64,000 nucleotides of DNA from Myxococcota bacterium (GTDB taxonomy: Bacteria > Myxococcota_A > UBA796 > JAJRTE01): positions 1 to 64,000 of the forward strand of contig JAJRTE010000192.1 in NCBI GenBank assembly GCA_024278455.1, given 5' to 3'. The notes under the pieces are model-generated. The model made no database searches and was not told the origin of the DNA. It saw nothing but the letters and a program-made list of their open reading frames with translations. Below are positions 9,688-18,370 of this stretch, one piece after another. Numbering within the stretch: position 1 is the stretch's first letter; each line of letters begins with the position of its first letter. Both the position numbers and the translations under genes were made by a program.

Positions 9688-10326
9688 ATGGACCTCCCGC
9701 ATTACATCGTCATCGAGGGTCCCATCGGCGTGGGGAAAACCACGCTCGTCGAGCGTCTTTCGGCCAGGCTGGAGACCCGAAAGGTCCTGGAGATCTTCGA
9801 GGAGAACCCTTTCCTGCCGAGATTCTACGAAGATCGGTCCCGGTTCGCGTTCCAGACCGAGATGTTCTTCCTCCTGTCCCGGTATCGGCAGCAGGTGGAA
9901 CTTGCCCAGCAGGACCTGTTCGCTCGCCACACCCTGTCCGACTACCTGTTCGCCAAGACGCGCATGTTCGCCTCGCTGACCCTCTCCGACGACGAACTCG
10001 CCCTCTATGACCGGGTCTATCTCCTGCTGGAGGCGCAGGTGCCCAGGCCCGACCTCGTCATCTACCTGCATACCAGCGTCGACGTGCTGCTCGAGCGCAT
10101 CGAGCGGCGGGGGAGGGTCATGGAGCGGGCCATCGAACCGGGGTATCTCCAGGACCTGTGCCAGGTCTACGCCGGGTTCTTCCGGGACTACGACGACAGC
10201 CCGCTGCTTACCGTCGACGCGGGTGCATTCGACTTCGCCAGCGACCCGGCGGCCCTCGAAGAACTCGTGGCGGCCATGCGCGGCATGGATGGCCGCCGGG
10301 CGCATCTCGTGGGTCCGGCATTCTGA
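9688..10326 (+). CDS. Deoxynucleoside kinase
   Basis: A 212-residue P-loop kinase of the deoxyadenosine/deoxyguanosine kinase family, phosphorylating deoxynucleosides for salvage. It begins directly with the P-loop (YIVIEGPIGVGKTTL, residues 6-20). It then shows the family's EIFEENPFLPRFYED and FQTEMFFLLSRYRQ substrate region, the DYLFAKTRMFA segment, and a lid region with Arg residues (LLERIERRGRVMERAIE). The start at 9688 fits the family N-terminus and the nearby -10 element; the open frame extends upstream but lies in intergenic sequence. Which deoxynucleoside is preferred cannot be told from sequence. It is followed by an A/T hairpin. Confidence 0.88.
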   Translation: MDLPHYIVIEGPIGVGKTTLVERLSARLETRKVLEIFEENPFLPRFYEDRSRFAFQTEMFFLLSRYRQQVELAQQDLFARHTLSDYLFAKTRMFASLTLSDDELALYDRVYLLLEAQVPRPDLVIYLHTSVDVLLERIERRGRVMERAIEPGYLQDLCQVYAGFFRDYDDSPLLTVDAGAFDFASDPAALEELVAAMRGMDGRRAHLVGPAF

Positions 10327-10364
10327 ACAGCGCCGGCGCCCGCACCGGTCTCGAGCACGCCATG

Positions 10365-10383
10365 CGAAAAAAGGCATTTTTCG
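10365..10383. terminator. A/T-rich hairpin after the kinase gene
   Basis: CGAAAAA (10365-10371) and TTTTTCG (10377-10383) form a 7 bp inverted repeat with a 5-nt loop, 38 bp after the kinase stop. The stem is weak. It may act as a terminator or be part of the following promoter region, where TATAGT (10396-10401) and the palindrome AGTATACT are seen. Confidence 0.35.
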
Positions 10384-10700
10384 TCACCATGGTAGTATAG
10401 TATACTGGAGCCTTGCCGGGGGATGGCCGGGGCCCCGGATTGCGGATACGGAGCGTGGGCGCTGCGGGCGCAAGCCCGTCCGGAAGCGAGGATGGTGCGG
10501 ATATGGAAGCGTCAGATGGTGCGGCCGTGGGTGGATTCTCGCCCGGGAACGGGCCGAGGGAGCGCGCAGGTGCGAGACACGGCGATCCTCCCGGAACGCG
10601 ATCCGAGACGCTGGCCCAAGGTGACCTTCATCGGGTCCCTGGCCGGACGGACTGCGGCGAACGGGATGCGCAGGCACCGGATCCGCTCCAGAGCGACGGC

Positions 10701-12836
10701 ATGGCCGCGTCGCTCGAGTCGACCTTGGTGGTCGCCGATGCCCTGCTCGAGTCGAGTCGTCTGGCGCACCGCTTCGCCCCCATTCCCGACCCCGCGCTTG
10801 TTGCGCTGTTCCCCGAGCCTGGCATTCGATACGACCTGGAACAGGATGCCACCACGCTGATCGGCCGGAATCCGGGGCACAACGACCTGGTGCTGGGAAG
10901 CCCGAGCGTTTCGAGCCGGCACTGCCAGGTCGTCGTGGACGACGATGAATGCAGCCTCGTCGACCTGGGCAGCTCGAATGGCACCTTCGTGAACGGCGAG
11001 CGAATCGCGGCACCCAGGATTCTGCGCCAGGGAGACCTGGTCACGATTGGCCGGTACGTCTTCGTGTTCGTCTGGTTTCGATTCGCCCATCCACCGCTGC
11101 CCGAGGTCCTGTGCTATCGCGATCTGAAACGACTGCTGGCCAAGCTGTATCCCACGGTATCGGCGGTCCAGCGGTTGCTCTTCGCGACGAACCTCCACGG
11201 CGTCCAGCATGAAGCAGGAGAAGGGGCCTCGGAGCACGTCTGGGAGGACCTGCTGGAGCGGTTCCGGCAGCAAGATGTCGCTGCAAAGCTCGACACGCTT
11301 CTCCGAGGCGCGCTTCGCGACCATCCGGGCAACCGCGAACTCGAGAGAACGAAGGCTGTGCTGGACAACTGGAAACTTGCCAGGAGAGGCCCAGGCTTGC
11401 AGGAGCGCATCAACGCGGACGCCCGCAATTCCGCACGGGTGGTGCGCGAGATCCTCCTGACGCACCTCGAGTCGGACAGCGAAACCGATTCGCTCAGCCA
11501 GATGCTGGACGAAGTGACCGACGAAATGCCCCCGGTGGCCTCGACCACTCGCCCTGGGACGGGCAGACATCCCCCAGCTCCCAGGGCCAGCGGTGCGGAA
11601 CTCCCTTTCGAGGTGCCGGAAGACAGTCTCGTCCCGCCACCATGGACGAACGCCGCGGGAGGCGACGACCCGGGCGCGAAAGGAGGACCATCGTTGCGTG
11701 ACCAGCCGGATGGCGCACCTGAGACCTGGACAGTGACTCGAGTCACCGATTCGGAGACCCCTCCCCTGGCACCGCTCGCACCGCTCCCGGACATCGAGGA
11801 CGACCTGGCGGAGGAACGCACCGGGACTCCCGCGAAGTCCGGCCCGATCGAGACCCCCACGGAGGCCGGCCCGATAGAGACCCCCACGGAGCCTGGGCCG
11901 GTCGAGACCCCCACGGGGGCCGGCCCGATAGAGACCCCCACGGAGCCTGGGCCGGTCGAGACTCCCGCGGAGTTCGGCCCGATCGAGACCCGGGCGGAGG
12001 TTCCGGCCGAGCCGTCCAGCGCGGAACCTTCGCACCGCGCCGTTGGGGAGCAGATCGAGCGCAGACACGAACCGGCGGCCATGGTGGAGGTCCTCGACGA
12101 GGCAGCCCACTCGCGCGCTCTGGCAGAGCTGGACGAACTCGAGGCGCATGCGGACATGCCCGGCAGCGAGGAGATCCAGGACGACGACGTGGAGGAGTTT
12201 GCCGCCGCGCTACGGGGCAGTTCGCGGCGTCGATACGTGGTGGGGGCCATCGGGATGGCCGCAGTCGTCACACTTGCCGTGGGGGTTTTCGCCTTGCGCG
12301 AGGAACCCTCAGAAGGCGGACCCGCTGAGCAGGTGCCTGGACCGGGACAGGTGGCACCAGTAGCGGATTCCCAGCCCGACAGCCGGTTGGCGCAGGTGCC
12401 CGGCGAACGAGCCGCCGAAGGCGATGCCGGAGTGGCGGCGACAGGGCGACTCGAGGATCAGGAAGCCGCAGGAGAACCCACCTCCGGCGAAGCAGGGAGG
12501 GGGGAGACCCAACACGCTCCCGAAACCAGGGTGGCCGCCCGCACGACATCCTCCCGCACGGAGAGCATTCCGGTCGTGCCGCAATTCCACGTGATCAACT
12601 TCCTCGACGGCGACGGGCAGCCAGTCTACGACGCATCTGCGATGGCGGGTACCGGCGCGTGGGACGAGGAGACCTCCCAGGTTCTCGGCAGCGCACTCAC
12701 CAATTGCACCTGGCTCGAAGGGCGAACAAAAAAACTGGCCAACAAGGCTTCCAGGCTGTTCCTTTACATCTCCTGCGAGGCCGGAGGCAAGGCCGTGGAG
12801 GGCTGGGTCTACAATCGTGCCATGAGACGAAGATGA
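10701..12836 (+). CDS. FHA-domain protein with a single membrane helix
   Basis: A 711-residue protein. An N-terminal FHA domain (about 43-120) carries the phosphothreonine-binding residues: GR at 55-56, SSRH at 71-74 and SSNGT at 91-95. A helical region of about 200 residues follows. A low-complexity region has repeated GPIETPTE/GPVETPTE units. A transmembrane segment near residues 515-535 (YVVGAIGMAAVVTLAVGVFAL) precedes an acidic linker and a C-terminal domain of about 80 residues. Phosphopeptide recognition on the cytoplasmic side is inferred. I start at 10701, where third-position GC rises sharply; in-frame ATG (10503) and TTG (10413) codons lie upstream. It ends 4 bp before the convergent GNAT gene. 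Confidence 0.75.
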   Translation: MAASLESTLVVADALLESSRLAHRFAPIPDPALVALFPEPGIRYDLEQDATTLIGRNPGHNDLVLGSPSVSSRHCQVVVDDDECSLVDLGSSNGTFVNGERIAAPRILRQGDLVTIGRYVFVFVWFRFAHPPLPEVLCYRDLKRLLAKLYPTVSAVQRLLFATNLHGVQHEAGEGASEHVWEDLLERFRQQDVAAKLDTLLRGALRDHPGNRELERTKAVLDNWKLARRGPGLQERINADARNSARVVREILLTHLESDSETDSLSQMLDEVTDEMPPVASTTRPGTGRHPPAPRASGAELPFEVPEDSLVPPPWTNAAGGDDPGAKGGPSLRDQPDGAPETWTVTRVTDSETPPLAPLAPLPDIEDDLAEERTGTPAKSGPIETPTEAGPIETPTEPGPVETPTGAGPIETPTEPGPVETPAEFGPIETRAEVPAEPSSAEPSHRAVGEQIERRHEPAAMVEVLDEAAHSRALAELDELEAHADMPGSEEIQDDDVEEFAAALRGSSRRRYVVGAIGMAAVVTLAVGVFALREEPSEGGPAEQVPGPGQVAPVADSQPDSRLAQVPGERAAEGDAGVAATGRLEDQEAAGEPTSGEAGRGETQHAPETRVAARTTSSRTESIPVVPQFHVINFLDGDGQPVYDASAMAGTGAWDEETSQVLGSALTNCTWLEGRTKKLANKASRLFLYISCEAGGKAVEGWVYNRAMRRR
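11837..11997. repeat. Tandem repeats inside the FHA protein gene
   Basis: Near-identical units of about 30 and 60 bp (GAGACCCCCACGGAGCCTGG and variants) encode consecutive GPIETPTE or GPVETPTE octads to decads. They form a flexible Pro/Thr/Glu linker whose length is likely to vary. Confidence 0.75.
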
Positions 12837-12840
12837 CACC

Positions 12841-13530
12841 TCACGCGAACCTCGGATCCGGCCCGGGATGCCTCGATACCGCCTCCACCCGTTCGCACGC
12901 CTCGAGATCGAGCACGAAGACGACCATCTCCTTGCCATAGAACCGGAACCGCCCTGCTTCCTCGAACCCCCATGACGTCAGTTGCCGGACCGCGCCCTCA
13001 TTGTCCCATTCGGTCGTGATCTTGACCTGCTTGTGGCCTCGAGCCAGTAGTTCGTCGAAAAGTACCTTGTTGATGTGGCCAGAGACGCGCTTTCCTCTCA
13101 ATTCCGGCTCGAACGAGCAGAACATCGACTCGGCCGGAACGTGCGAAGCGGGCTGGCTGAGTCGAAAGTAGCGCGGCGTGGCAAGCAGCGGGGGAATCAG
13201 CTTGGGGTCGAGCAGGACGCCCTTGGCCACGGGGAGAACGAGCGTGGGGGCGAGGCTGCGGAACACGTCTCGAAACAGGCGCTGCGCGTTGCTGGACCCG
13301 GCGATCATGCCGCGAACTCGAGGCGGCTCCTCGTACACGAAGCCGATGAAGTCGGGATGTCGCAACATGCCGCGATACAACGTCATGAGGAAATCGGTGC
13401 CGAGCCTGCCCCACAGGCTCGTACCCATCGCCTTGTGAAGCGCGACGACTCGAGACAGATCCCGGTGGAGCATCGGGCGAATGGCCGCCATGACGCCGGG
13501 GTCGACAGGGAAGGGTTTGCGCTGGGACAT
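12841..13530 (-). CDS. GNAT family acetyltransferase
   Basis: A 229-residue protein of the GCN5-related N-acetyltransferase type. IRPMLHRDLSRVVALHKAMG opens the domain. The region GKRVSGHINKVLFDELLARGHKQVKITTEWDNEGAVRQLTSWGF matches the acetyl-CoA-binding core and the family's typical C-terminal NEGAxxLYxxxGF motif. The substrate is unknown. The start at 13530 has GGAGTGA upstream. It lies 8 bp after the DpgB-like gene on the same strand, so it is probably the last gene of the DpgD-DpgA-DpgB operon and could acylate or tailor that pathway's product. It ends 4 bp from the convergent FHA gene. Confidence 0.75.
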   Translation of the reverse strand: MSQRKPFPVDPGVMAAIRPMLHRDLSRVVALHKAMGTSLWGRLGTDFLMTLYRGMLRHPDFIGFVYEEPPRVRGMIAGSSNAQRLFRDVFRSLAPTLVLPVAKGVLLDPKLIPPLLATPRYFRLSQPASHVPAESMFCSFEPELRGKRVSGHINKVLFDELLARGHKQVKITTEWDNEGAVRQLTSWGFEEAGRFRFYGKEMVVFVLDLEACERVEAVSRHPGPDPRFA

Positions 13531-13538
13531 CGGGTTGC

Positions 13539-14276
13539 TCACTCCGAATGGGCTTTCTTCAGCAATTCCATGAACCGTTCCGACGTAATGGCCCGGTGCT
13601 GCGCTGCCAGGAAGTTGCCGATGAACTCCTCGTACTGGATACTGTAGCTTTCGTTGAGCAGGCGCCGGGCGAGTTCCAGGGCGATGGCATTCTCCGGTGT
13701 CCAGGCAGCCACGAGCGACGACACCGCGGCGTCCAGGCCTTCGGCCGGCACCACCTGGTCGACGAGTCCCCATCTCTCCGCCTCGACCGCGTCGAGCTGC
13801 TTGCCTGCCAGGACCAGGGACCTCGCACGGCCCAGCCCGATATACTTGGCGAGCCGGAACGTGGCCATGCCAGGAAGGAACCCACGACTCACCTCGTCGA
13901 GCCGGAAACGGGCGCCCGGCGCGGCGATACGCTGGTCACAGACCAGGGCGAGCTGCAATCCCGCCCCCACACACCGTCCACGAATCACCGCGATCGTGAA
14001 TTTCGGAATACGCTCGATCCAGCTCAGGACCTTCTCCCACTTGTGGAACCCGTGAATATCCAACGGCCTGGACGGATCGAACGCCCTCATGTCGATTTCG
14101 CCGCAGAACCGCTCCGCATTTCCCCGGAGAACAAGCACGTCCGACTTGGACTCGTCCTCGAGGTACGCGCATACGGTCTGCAGGTCCCGGATGACGGCGA
14201 CGTCCACCGGGTGGCCCAACTGCAATGTGGCCACATTGCCCTGTTCTTCGTATCCAAGCACGTCCAGCGTCAACAT
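13539..14276 (-). CDS. Crotonase-fold protein, DpgB-like
   Basis: A 245-residue enoyl-CoA hydratase/isomerase superfamily member. The oxyanion-hole region reads RGRCVGAGLQLALVCDQRIA: the first catalytic Glu of hydratases is Gln here, while the second acidic position is kept (RLDEVSRGFLPG). In glycopeptide pathways DpgB is a crotonase that boosts DpgA and helps release and aromatise 3,5-dihydroxyphenylacetyl-CoA. Assignment here rests mainly on its position next to a DpgA-like synthase and a second crotonase. The start at 14276 (ATG) is 21 bp after the DpgA-like stop. It could instead be a generic hydratase homologue that has lost activity. Confidence 0.7.
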   Translation of the reverse strand: MLTLDVLGYEEQGNVATLQLGHPVDVAVIRDLQTVCAYLEDESKSDVLVLRGNAERFCGEIDMRAFDPSRPLDIHGFHKWEKVLSWIERIPKFTIAVIRGRCVGAGLQLALVCDQRIAAPGARFRLDEVSRGFLPGMATFRLAKYIGLGRARSLVLAGKQLDAVEAERWGLVDQVVPAEGLDAAVSSLVAAWTPENAIALELARRLLNESYSIQYEEFIGNFLAAQHRAITSERFMELLKKAHSE

Positions 14277-14297
14277 GTCTGCTCCATGTAGGTTCGA

Positions 14298-15431
14298 TCA
14301 CCACTGCACAAGGGCGGTCTCGATGGCGACACCGGGGCCCATGGCCATCAGCACGCCGAAATCGCCGGGCTTCACCACGCGCTCGTTCAAGAGCTTCTCG
14401 AGGGAGAACAGGAAGGAGCCGGACGATACGTTGCCGTAGTCCCTCAGTACCGAGAGTGTGTGCCGCACATCATGGTCTGTCAACCCGATGTTGTACTTGA
14501 CACTATCGATCACCTTGCGGCCGCCCGAATGCACAACCCAGTGCGCAATCTGCCGTCGCTTGAGTCCGAAGCGCTCCAGGAGCCGCCCTATCGGCTTCTC
14601 CACGTGTGAGCCGATGAAGTACGGAATATCTCGATCGAGAAAGAACGAGAGCTTGCCCTCGTAGAGATCGAACCGCATGGTCATCATGGCGTCCGAGATG
14701 GTATGGGACTCGAACCCGAGGATGCGCGGGCCGTATTTTCTCCCCGGCGGATTCACCCAGGACCCGGTTCGCAGGACCACGGCCGCGGCGCCGTCGCCGA
14801 ATAATGAGTTGACAATGGCGCTACGAAGCGTGCCGTCGTTGACGTAGGCCGCGGAACAGACCTCGACGCACAACATCAGCGCCAGCTTGCCGGGATTGGT
14901 GGCGCAAAACGCCGCAACTGGCTGGAGCGTGTTGACCCCCGCGTTGCACCCCATGCCCACCACGTCGATCCGGTGGACGTCCTCGCGAAACCCATGTTCC
15001 TTGACAAGGTATGCCGAGACGCCCGGACACAAGTAGCCGGTGGTGGTGACGCAGGCCAGGTAGTCCACGTCCGCCGGCGTCAACCCAAGGGGAGAGAGGC
15101 AGGCGTCGATGGCCTCCTTGCCAAGCCGGACGGACCAGCGGCGATGCTTGGTGATCAGCGCCTCCTGGGACTCGGGCTCCCGCCTGCCGTTCACGGGGTC
15201 AGGCAGGACCAGGTGGCGCGTTTTGATGTGGCCGTTGAGATAGAAACCACGAACTCGAGGATCCACCGAATCGAACATCGCCAGGACCTCTTCCTGGGTG
15301 TATCGATCCGGGGGCGTTGCGGTCCCCACGGACAAGATTTGAGGCAACGATTCCGCCAGTTTGGACACCACGTTCCGATCCCGCCTTCCGCCCGGATTCC
15401 ACCCCTGGACCAGATTCGACACGAACGACAA
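14298..15431 (-). CDS. Type III polyketide synthase, DpgA-like (3,5-dihydroxyphenylacetyl-CoA synthase family)
   Basis: A chalcone synthase-fold enzyme with the complete Cys-His-Asn triad: Cys in DVVGMGCNAGVNTL, His in HWVVHSGGRKVIDS and Asn in RDYGNVSSGSFLF. The N-terminal VGTATPPDRYTQEEVLAMFDSVDPRVRGFYLNGHIKTR resembles DpgA, which condenses four malonyl-CoA into the 3,5-dihydroxyphenylacetyl skeleton. Two flanking crotonases are the usual DpgB/DpgD partners; no DpgC-like oxygenase is seen, so the product probably stays as an arylacetyl-CoA. The start is uncertain: TTG at 15431 gives 377 residues, while GTG codons at 15371 and 15368 have a better GGGA spacing. An alkylresorcinol or pyrone synthase remains possible. 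Confidence 0.8.
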   Translation of the reverse strand: MSFVSNLVQGWNPGGRRDRNVVSKLAESLPQILSVGTATPPDRYTQEEVLAMFDSVDPRVRGFYLNGHIKTRHLVLPDPVNGRREPESQEALITKHRRWSVRLGKEAIDACLSPLGLTPADVDYLACVTTTGYLCPGVSAYLVKEHGFREDVHRIDVVGMGCNAGVNTLQPVAAFCATNPGKLALMLCVEVCSAAYVNDGTLRSAIVNSLFGDGAAAVVLRTGSWVNPPGRKYGPRILGFESHTISDAMMTMRFDLYEGKLSFFLDRDIPYFIGSHVEKPIGRLLERFGLKRRQIAHWVVHSGGRKVIDSVKYNIGLTDHDVRHTLSVLRDYGNVSSGSFLFSLEKLLNERVVKPGDFGVLMAMGPGVAIETALVQW

Positions 15432-15455
15432 GCGATTGCCGGGCGCCTTTCCAGT

Positions 15456-16196
15456 CTAGCGTATCCTGTCGCGGTTGGCAAGCTCGTAGAGGAGCGCCTG
15501 GGAAAGCTGTGCGGTGTGCCGGTCCGACGCGATCCCGCCAGCGGCATCGAGCGCCTGCTTGGCAAGCTGGAGCGCCAGGCCGTCGTTGCGCGCTATGCGG
15601 GCCGCCCACGCCATCGCGTCGTCGAGCAAGCGCTGGTCCGACACCAGGTCGTTGACCAGTCCCCATTGGAGGGCGGTTTCGCCGTCCACCCGCTTTCCGC
15701 CCAGGATGAGTGCCTTCGCTCGCGACAGGCCCACCAGGCGGGCGAGCCGATAGGTGCCGCCCGCTGCCGGGATGAGGCCGTGTGAGACCTCTGGGAGTCC
15801 GAAAAAGGCAGTGGGCGTCGCGACACGCAGATCGCACGCCAATGCCAACTCGAGCCCCCCGCCGATCGCACCGCCCTGGATCGCCGCGATGGAGATCTCG
15901 GGCAGCATCGCCAGTTCGTCGAACACCGCGGCACTCTTGAGGTCGAAAGCGTTCTCCGCGCGCCGGCTCCGGATTTCCTCCAGGTCCGCCCCGGCACAGA
16001 AGTGCTTGCCCGCGGATGCGATGACCAGGACCCTGACCTCGGCGTCATCGTGCAGTTCCCGGAGAGCGCCCAGGAACTCCTCCAGCATCGGCCCGTGGTA
16101 GGCGTTGGCCTTCCCAGGACGATCGAGGGTAAGAATGCCGGTTCGCCCGCGGCACTCGACCCGAATGTACTCCAGCCGTTTCTGCCTGGTCGTCAT
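15456..16196 (-). CDS. Enoyl-CoA hydratase, DpgD-like
   Basis: A 246-residue crotonase with both catalytic Glu positions: GGAIGGGLELALACD and GLPEVSHGLIPAAGG. It also has the oxyanion and CoA-binding segment GKHFCAGADLEEI. In Dpg pathways DpgD is the second crotonase that drives dehydration of the polyketide intermediate. The start at 16196 has GGGAG seven bases upstream. It ends in TAG at RDRIR, shorter than most crotonases, which continue for about 15 residues with an AFLEKRxP-type tail. The frame after this TAG is open and in phase with the DpgA-like gene that starts 25 bp later. Confidence 0.8.
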   Translation of the reverse strand: MTTRQKRLEYIRVECRGRTGILTLDRPGKANAYHGPMLEEFLGALRELHDDAEVRVLVIASAGKHFCAGADLEEIRSRRAENAFDLKSAAVFDELAMLPEISIAAIQGGAIGGGLELALACDLRVATPTAFFGLPEVSHGLIPAAGGTYRLARLVGLSRAKALILGGKRVDGETALQWGLVNDLVSDQRLLDDAMAWAARIARNDGLALQLAKQALDAAGGIASDRHTAQLSQALLYELANRDRIR

Positions 16197-16539
16197 TGCA
16201 TGCTCCCGTCGAGGTCGCCCGCGAATCCTCGAGGAATCGTGGGTCGCGGCAAGGATCACCTGTGCCCAACGTTGCCCCTGGTCCCGACGTGGCGGGCCGC
16301 AGCGGGTTCCCGTCCGGGTCGGGGGAGCGATCGGGTTTCTCCTGGGGGGGCAACCTGGATTATGATATCACATCCTGAAAAAAGCCGGGGAAGGGGTCCG
16401 CCGGCGAGCGGTTGCGCTGCCGGTTGGCGGCAGAGAGGTTGGGTTCGGTCCCGGCGGGGCCGGGCGAGGAGCGGAGCGGAGCGCGCCATGCCTCGAGCCG
16501 GGTCCTGGGGAGGCCTTGCCGGACGGAGGGTTTCCGGAG

Positions 16540-17925
16540 ATGTTGAGAATACTGCTGGTTCGGGATGAAGGGGTCTCGGACGTTCCGGGCATCGATGACG
16601 TGGCAGGGTTTTTCGTCGAAAGGGGACACCTGGTGACCGCCGCCGAATCGCTCTCCGATATCCGGTTCAAGTGTGTCCGTGCGAAGATACAGTGGGTGGT
16701 ATGCTGGCGCGGCCGGGAAGGCGGCCTTGTGGACACGTTTCTCCGTTCGCAGCTTCACGGTCCTGGCCTCGACATCCAGGTGCTTGTCGTGGACACGACG
16801 CCAGGTGGCGGGAGGGTCACCTGCCGGGAGGGGGAGCGCGTGATACGACTGGCGTCCTCCTCTTCGCTGCACGAACTAGCGACGTGCATGGAATCACGGC
16901 GGCTCGAGACCGCCGTTTCGCCGACCCGAAGTCCGGAATCCAGGCCGAACATCATCCGGCTGGCCCCGGGAGTCGAACCCCTGGTCGGAAGTTGTGCCAC
17001 GATCCTGGAGATCGTCGAGCAGGTGAAACGGGTCGCCGAAACGGACTCCACCGTCCTGTTGCTCGGCGAATCGGGAACGGGCAAGGACCTGGTTGCCCAA
17101 TCCATCCACCGCCGATCGCCCCGGTCGACCCGTCCGCTGGTCACGATAAACTGTGGAGCGATTCCCCTGGAGCTTCTCGAGAGCGAGTTGTTCGGGTACG
17201 AGCAGGGCGCGTTCACCGGGGCTCGAGCCGCCCGCAAGGGATTGCTGGCTCAGGCCGACGGCGGGACCGTCTTCCTCGACGAAGTAGGCGAACTGCCGCT
17301 CCCGCTCCAGGTGAAGCTGCTCCGGTTTCTCCAGGAGGGAGAAATCGCGCCGCTCGGAAGCGGCGACACGGTGACGGTCGATGTCCGCGTCGTCTCGGCC
17401 ACGAACCGCGACCTGCACGACCTGGTGGACAAGCGGTTGTTCCGCGAGGACCTGTACTATCGCCTCGCCGTGATTCCCGTGCAACTCCCTCCCCTCCGCG
17501 AGCGAAAGGAGGACATCCCGCAACTGTTGCACCATTTCCTCTCCAGGTGCCGGGAGAAGTCCACGACCCCCGTGGAAGGTTTCACACGCGAGGCCATCGA
17601 GGCCCTGGCATCCTACGACTGGCCGGGCAACGTGCGGGAATTGAGGAACTTCGTGGAACGACTGACCGTGCTGTCCGATACCGCCATCATCGAACTGGCG
17701 CACCTGCCGGAGAATATCCGGCGCCTCGCGCCACGGCGTTCCGCTAGCGACGATGACCTGCCCGTGGATGGCATGGACTTCAGTCGCGCCGTCAGGGAAT
17801 ACGAGCGAGCCATGATAGCCCGGGCGCTCGAGAAGACGTCCGGGAATCAGAAGCGCGCCGCGAGGCTGCTGGGCCTCGGTCGGACCACGCTGATCGCCAA
17901 GGCAAAGAAGCTGGGGCTGCTCTGA
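16540..17925 (+). CDS. Sigma-54 activator with degenerate receiver domain
   Basis: A 461-residue NtrC-type activator. The first 120 residues look like a receiver fold (MLRILLVRDEG...) but the acidic pocket is eroded (VRDEG for VDDE) and the phospho-acceptor strand reads WVVCWRGREGG, with no Asp. The AAA+ core is intact: Walker A GESGTGKD at 176-183, the sigma-54 loop GAFTGA, Walker B GTVFLDEV, and ELLESELFGYEQ. The Fis-type helix-turn-helix is terminal (NQKRAARLLGLGRTTLIAKAKK). GGAGGG lies nine bases before the ATG at 16540. It sits between the divergent Dpg-like operon and the ketosynthase operon and is the likely pathway regulator, switched by something other than His-Asp phosphorelay. Confidence 0.92.
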   Translation: MLRILLVRDEGVSDVPGIDDVAGFFVERGHLVTAAESLSDIRFKCVRAKIQWVVCWRGREGGLVDTFLRSQLHGPGLDIQVLVVDTTPGGGRVTCREGERVIRLASSSSLHELATCMESRRLETAVSPTRSPESRPNIIRLAPGVEPLVGSCATILEIVEQVKRVAETDSTVLLLGESGTGKDLVAQSIHRRSPRSTRPLVTINCGAIPLELLESELFGYEQGAFTGARAARKGLLAQADGGTVFLDEVGELPLPLQVKLLRFLQEGEIAPLGSGDTVTVDVRVVSATNRDLHDLVDKRLFREDLYYRLAVIPVQLPPLRERKEDIPQLLHHFLSRCREKSTTPVEGFTREAIEALASYDWPGNVRELRNFVERLTVLSDTAIIELAHLPENIRRLAPRRSASDDDLPVDGMDFSRAVREYERAMIARALEKTSGNQKRAARLLGLGRTTLIAKAKKLGLL

Positions 17926-18370
17926 ATCCTGCTCGATGCCCGGAGATCGCGGTCGCGGGTGTTCCCGTCCGGACGTGCCATGGCGGCCCGATAGCGTGAC
18001 GAAACGGCGCGTGCCCGGTGCCGGTCCCGGGCCGGGAAACAGGTGCAACCTGCCTGCGCCAGCGAGGAAAAAGTTGTTGACGCTCTTGCGGCGAAACAGA
18101 TAACAAGTAACCTCACACTGGCACCCTTGGGTGCGCACCGGCCCGGGCTGGATACCCCGGGACGACTGCAGGTTTCTGCCGGAACGTGCAGAAGATAGGC
18201 CTTGCACCCAGAACCTTTATTCTGTGAGCCCCGATTGAGTTGGCGGTTGACCACCCGGACAGCGACAGAAGTAGCATCGTCGTGCCTCTGGTCGCCAGTC
18301 CGCCGGACCACTCGAGGAACTTCCGGTCCGGTCAAGGAACCGCCATTCAATTGGCTCGAGGCGTCTCAAC
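17926..18370. promoter_or_regulatory. Leader region of the ketosynthase operon
   Basis: A 445 bp non-coding region, less GC-rich than its surroundings. It contains TTGACG (18077-18082) with TAACAA 18 bp downstream, a plausible sigma-70-type promoter. A TGGCAC...TGC element at 18119-18134 resembles a sigma-54 promoter, but its GG-to-GC spacing is one base too long. The leader after either element would exceed 200 nt. No small gene is convincing. Confidence 0.4.

Noticed and set aside
10413-10700. N-terminal extension of the FHA protein from TTG 10413 or ATG 10503
   Set aside because: Third-position GC is about 70% in this stretch but about 90% after 10701, the extension lacks domain features, and no ribosome site fits.
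18119-18134. Sigma-54 promoter upstream of the KS-CLF gene
   Set aside because: TGGCAC and TGC are present but the GG to GC spacing is one base longer than the strict requirement.
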